Source: Geosiphon pyriformis (Eukaryota > Glomeromycota > Glomeromycetes > Archaeosporales > Geosiphonaceae). Taken from it: 64,000 nucleotides of DNA. Made by a program: the position numbers and the translations under genes. This document shows positions 61,054 to 64,000 of this stretch, one piece after another. Every line of letters starts with the position of its first letter. Position 1 is the first letter of the stretch. The DNA is taken from positions 65,301 through 129,300 of the forward strand of contig JAAOMT010000618.1 in assembly GCA_016748015.1 (NCBI GenBank), written 5' to 3'. The notes under the pieces are model-generated. The model made no database searches, was not told where the DNA came from, and saw nothing but the letters and a program-made list of their open reading frames with translations.

Positions 61054-62487
61054 TTATAGTAGATTTAGATTTTCTATGTTCATTTGTTCTAATTGTTCTG
61101 GTTGGAGCAAATAACATTTGTCTTGTCTATAGATTGTTTGTAATGTAATGTCAACATATCCACAAAGTTGTGGAAAGTCTGGAATGAAGTTTGGTGGTTG
61201 GTCTTCTATTGCTGTGGTTAAATATCCAATAGTGGTTCCTTCTGGTATCTTAATGACATTCCTAGTGTTGTTGTAGATGGGAATTTTTATGTGGCTATAG
61301 TTTTTGGCTAGTATATGGAGATTGATTAGTCCAATCTCTCCTGATTCACAAAGGCTTGCTTCAGCTTCAAAAATCTGTTCTTGCTTTTTTTTCTTCCTTT
61401 CTATTGCTAACATGTACTGGCTATATGGTGGAATAAAAATAGCTTGACCAGTTGAGATAATTTTTCCTTGGCCAACAATTTCTTTTTCTGCCATATTAAC
61501 TAGTACATCTATTTTACTTGTTGATTCAAATCTCTGTATTCCTCTTGCTGTTATTCCTAACTCTTCCCTATTTTCCATTGACACTAACTGAGCTATTTTA
61601 ACCAGAGACAGGAATATTGTCTGTGCTATCTTTTCATTTGGCTCTATTGTATAAGCCTTTTCCGAGTCATTTTATAGTATAGCAATAATATTTTCTACAT
61701 ATTCTGCATCAATTATTCCTCCCTTGATATTGATCTCTCTTTTTGCTAAACTACTCCTAGATGCTAACTGAACCATAGTTGTCACTGGAATCTCTAATGC
61801 TATTTTCAGATCAATACATGTGCACGAATGTGGTTCCAATTTGATAGTCTCTGTTCCAGGATATCTCAGATCAAATCTGACATCAGTATCATGTGCACAT
61901 TCTGGCATAATATCTTCATTATTATTACTGAACCATTTTAGTTCCAATTCCCTAGTGAGGTCAGAAATTACAATATATTGTTTATATTTTGTGTTAGAGT
62001 TTGAATCTGAGTTGGAATTGTTATCGTGGTTATTACCATATTGAATGAAGTTGAAACCATTGTTTTTGTCATCATCATTGTCAGAGCTTAACTTGAGATT
62101 GAATGGTAATTCCGATTTTGATGTGCAGCTGCTGATTGGTTTGATTTCTTCAAGGATTGTGTAGATCATGTGTGGTGGTGAATTGTAGATGAGGTCACAC
62201 TCATCACAATATTCAAAGTCACTGGGGATTAAACAATGGCAACACAGTCTTGTATTTAACTGTTCTAACCATTGTTCTTGCTTTTTTTTGGTGGGTGCCA
62301 GATTTTGATAGTGTTCATGAAACTCTTCTGGCTCCAGGAGGTTGATAACTGGTTCTGCATCCCAGTCAAGTTCTATCAGTTCTAGTGGGTTGTTTTTGAT
62401 TTTTTTTATTTCCTCTGGTAACACTCCTTCTATTTTGGCAAGTGCCATTCTCCAGATCTTGTTGTCATCATGTGGACAACTGTCCAA
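61054..62487 (-). pseudogene. Ty3-like pol segment with dUTPase-like domain
   Basis: The first half (61672-62487) starts with helical sequence and a CxxC pair (LCCHCLIPSDFEYCDECD, about 62190-62250). It then carries a trimeric-dUTPase-like domain: AHDTDVRFDLRYP (motif 1), MVQLASRSSLAKREI (motif 2) and GGIIDAEYVENI (motif 3, 61690-61720). The second half (61054-61584) continues as a beta-rich domain (GQAIFIPPYSQY, GTTIGYL) just before RT. A stop at about 61672 separates them. dUTPases hydrolyse dUTP to dUMP and keep uracil out of DNA. Motif 1 has lost the Gly of AGxDL, so activity of this copy is doubtful. Confidence 0.82.
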
Positions 62488-62539
62488 TTGTCATACTGCT
62501 CTTCTTTAAGCAGCTTCTATTGGTGTCCCTTTTCTCACT

Positions 62540-63200
62540 CAGTCACTGACTAGAATCATGTATTGGCATGAGATTTCACAGGTTTCTCCTTTTCCTGGAA
62601 TGTCATTCCACATTCCTTCATCCAATAGTGTTTCCCCACAAGCAAGACAAGGTTGGTTATCCCATTTTTCTTGCTTTTTTGGTCGTCCAAAGTGTTCAAG
62701 GATGCATAAACAGCAGTAGAACTTTGTAGCCATAGGATATTCCTCATTGTCACCACAGCATGCACTCATTAATGACAATTTTTTGCCACAATTAATGCAT
62801 ATGAGCTTTGGTCAGCAATAAGTAGATGGTGGCTGTGGAGTGTAGGTGTATAGAACGTAAGCAGTGATGACTTGAGTAGTCTTTTCTTCTCTTTTTTTCC
62901 CTTTTTCTTTATTCCTCTTCCATTTCCAACTGTGATCTTCTTCTTGTTCATTGTTGGTCCAGGTCAGATTGTCCGTTTCTCAGGTAAGTTCTTCCTTTTG
63001 TTTTCTTTTTCCTTTTTCTTGCTCATCCCATGATAGTATGGGTGGTAACTTGTTGTGATTGGTATCAGTCCATGAGACTTGGTAGGTTTTCCAGACTGGT
63101 TTTTCTTCTTTTTCATCTAGCTCAATCAATGGTTCTTCTCTTGAAGGAGCCTTAAAGTGTCTGCACATGGCTGGAGTTCACACATGTTAGCCATTCTGAC
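62540..63200 (-). pseudogene. Cys-rich insert between protease and dUTPase
   Basis: Contains a chain of CxxC pairs (ICINCGKKLS, ACCGDNEEYP, FYCCLCILEHFG, CLACGETLLDEG, CEISCQ) that could bind two or three zinc ions, preceded by a Trp/Glu/Lys-rich low-complexity linker (62980-63168). The function is unknown. It lies between protease and dUTPase, not in the gag position, so it is not an ordinary nucleocapsid knuckle. Confidence 0.7.
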
Positions 63201-63209
63201 TAAGCTGAA

Positions 63210-63630
63210 GCTCCTGCATGGTCCAGTCGAAAATGGCGTTGGCCTTGAACAGCCAATTGTTCCCAACCAACACTTGGTATTAAATGGCTTCCATGACCAA
63301 AACTTTGATAGGTGTGATAAGGCCATTGATTTCAAAGGGGAAATTGTTGATTTTGTCTATAGGCGTCTTAGTGGTTCTATTGACAGTTATAATTCTGGCG
63401 CTGGCAGCGCAGTCAACCCAGCAATTTAATTGCTCCATTAGTTGACGGGTGATGATGCTGCCAGCTGATCCACTATTCAGAATTAGTTTGATTGGTTGAC
63501 CATTAGCTTTTGCATCAGTGTTCATAGCCATGATGGGTTTTTCTTTTAGTGCTGCTCCACTGAATAATGGCATGGCTGCCAGTTCTTTGAGTTTGAATGG
63601 AAAAATGGCATCCAGAAATTCATTTTCCAT
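63210..63630 (-). pseudogene. Ty3-like aspartic protease, active-site Asp changed
   Basis: Reads FKLKELAAMPLFSGAALKEK, then KLILNSGSAGSIITRQLMEQ, where LDSGSA is expected; the catalytic Asp codon reads AAT (63475-63477). The flap and C-terminal region continue with INNFPFEINGLITPIKVLVM and the LVGNNWLFKANAIFDW region near 63230-63280 in a shifted frame. Confidence 0.85.
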
Positions 63631-63714
63631 GATTGTTGCTGATAGAATATTGCTAGTAAGTGTTGATTATAGGTTGGTTTCTGGTTCATTGGGTTGGGTG
63701 TCTTCTGGGATAAC

Positions 63715-64000
63715 CAGGAGACTTAAATAGTTCTGAGAATTTGGGTTTTGGACATAACCAGTGTCTGAATTCTGAGAATGTGATCCCATTGACTAGTGAG
63801 AGGAGCTGAGAATCAGTTGGTAGACAACCATCACTGATCTCCAGTTTTGGGCGATTTTCGATCTGAGGTTCTCTGATGTCATCTGAATAGGATTTGCTGG
63901 TGGTGTTTGAATGGGTTGTTGGGACTGATAAATTACTTGGGGCTGTGGCTGATAAATTACTTGTGGCTGCAGTTGATAGATTGCTGGTGGTTGATAGACT
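63715..64000 (-). pseudogene. Gag C-terminal tail, Gln/Pro/Tyr repeats
   Basis: On the minus strand the last ~70 bases encode tandem PQVIYQPQ-type heptads followed by QQPIQTPPANPIQMTSENLR. The frame then breaks. The rest of gag lies beyond the window. Confidence 0.65.
63930..64000. repeat. Tandem repeat in the gag tail
   Basis: Two to three degenerate copies of a ~24-base unit (CTGATAAATTACTTGKGGCTG on the plus strand), which encode the PQVIYQ repeats. Confidence 0.7.

Larger units (their letters stand above)
57589..64000 (-). mobile_element. Ty3-like retrotransposon internal region (partial)
   Basis: Reading the minus strand from the right edge: Gln/Tyr-rich gag tail, aspartic protease, a long insert with Cys-rich modules, dUTPase-like domain, reverse transcriptase, RNase H, integrase and integrase C-terminus, then polypurine tract and 3' LTR. 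The RT-RNase H-integrase order is that of Ty3/gypsy elements. The coding region has many stops and frame changes, so the copy is dead. The 5' end lies beyond 64000. Confidence 0.93.

Overview
The window looks like nuclear DNA of an arbuscular mycorrhizal fungus (Glomeromycotina). Four things point there. The genes have many short GT-AG introns of about 60-130 bases. The proteins are fungal: isocitrate lyase, Sec9, Sec20, Spb1 and Imp3. One kinase-like gene starts with a split Cys-x-x-Cys module and ends in LVYLPEDDS after two tiny exons, an architecture I associate with the expanded kinase families of Rhizophagus and Gigaspora. The non-LTR and Ty3-like elements match families I know from those genomes. 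I cannot name the genus.

Positions 1-25.8 kb are the gene-bearing part. SEC20 (+, 4389-5492) converges on the isocitrate lyase gene (-, 5872-7876). The lyase gene shares a 224-base divergent promoter with a SEC9/SNAP-25 type SNARE (+, 8101-9177). Next come a SAM-like/coiled-coil protein (-), a type II membrane glycosyltransferase with a DxD motif (-), IMP3 (+), SPB1 (-), an unrecognised small two-exon reading frame (+) and a multi-pass membrane protein (-). These are housekeeping genes for ribosome biogenesis, secretion and the glyoxylate cycle, and they show no operon-like relation to each other.

Long extremely AT-rich blocks separate and follow the genes (about 3.4-4.3, 14.1-14.5, 16.8-19.5, 25.9-30.1, 30.9-31.6, 39.4-41.0, 47.8-50.2 and 52.6-53.1 kb). 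They are not featureless. By eye I find at least two dispersed AT-rich repeat families in them, and four LINEs sit inside these blocks. LINE-A (+, 5'-truncated), LINE-B (near full length), LINE-C (near full length) and LINE-D (5'-truncated) each show a recognisable target-site duplication of 9-14 bases. LINE-B and LINE-D interrupt AT-repeat copies that can be rejoined on both sides. LINE-E is cut by the LTR of a Ty3-like element that runs off the right edge. A solo LTR of the same family sits in the endonuclease region of LINE-B. LINE-C keeps a TAATG stop/start overlap between ORF1 and ORF2.

All the elements are decayed. Many lesions fall on catalytic codons as G-to-A changes of the coding strand: Asp to Asn in the LINE reverse transcriptase and RNase H and in the Ty3 protease, and Glu to Lys in the integrase. 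The kinase-like gene at 50.8-52.6 kb carries HRN instead of HRD and a frame break in its activation segment, so it is probably a pseudokinase or a decaying gene.
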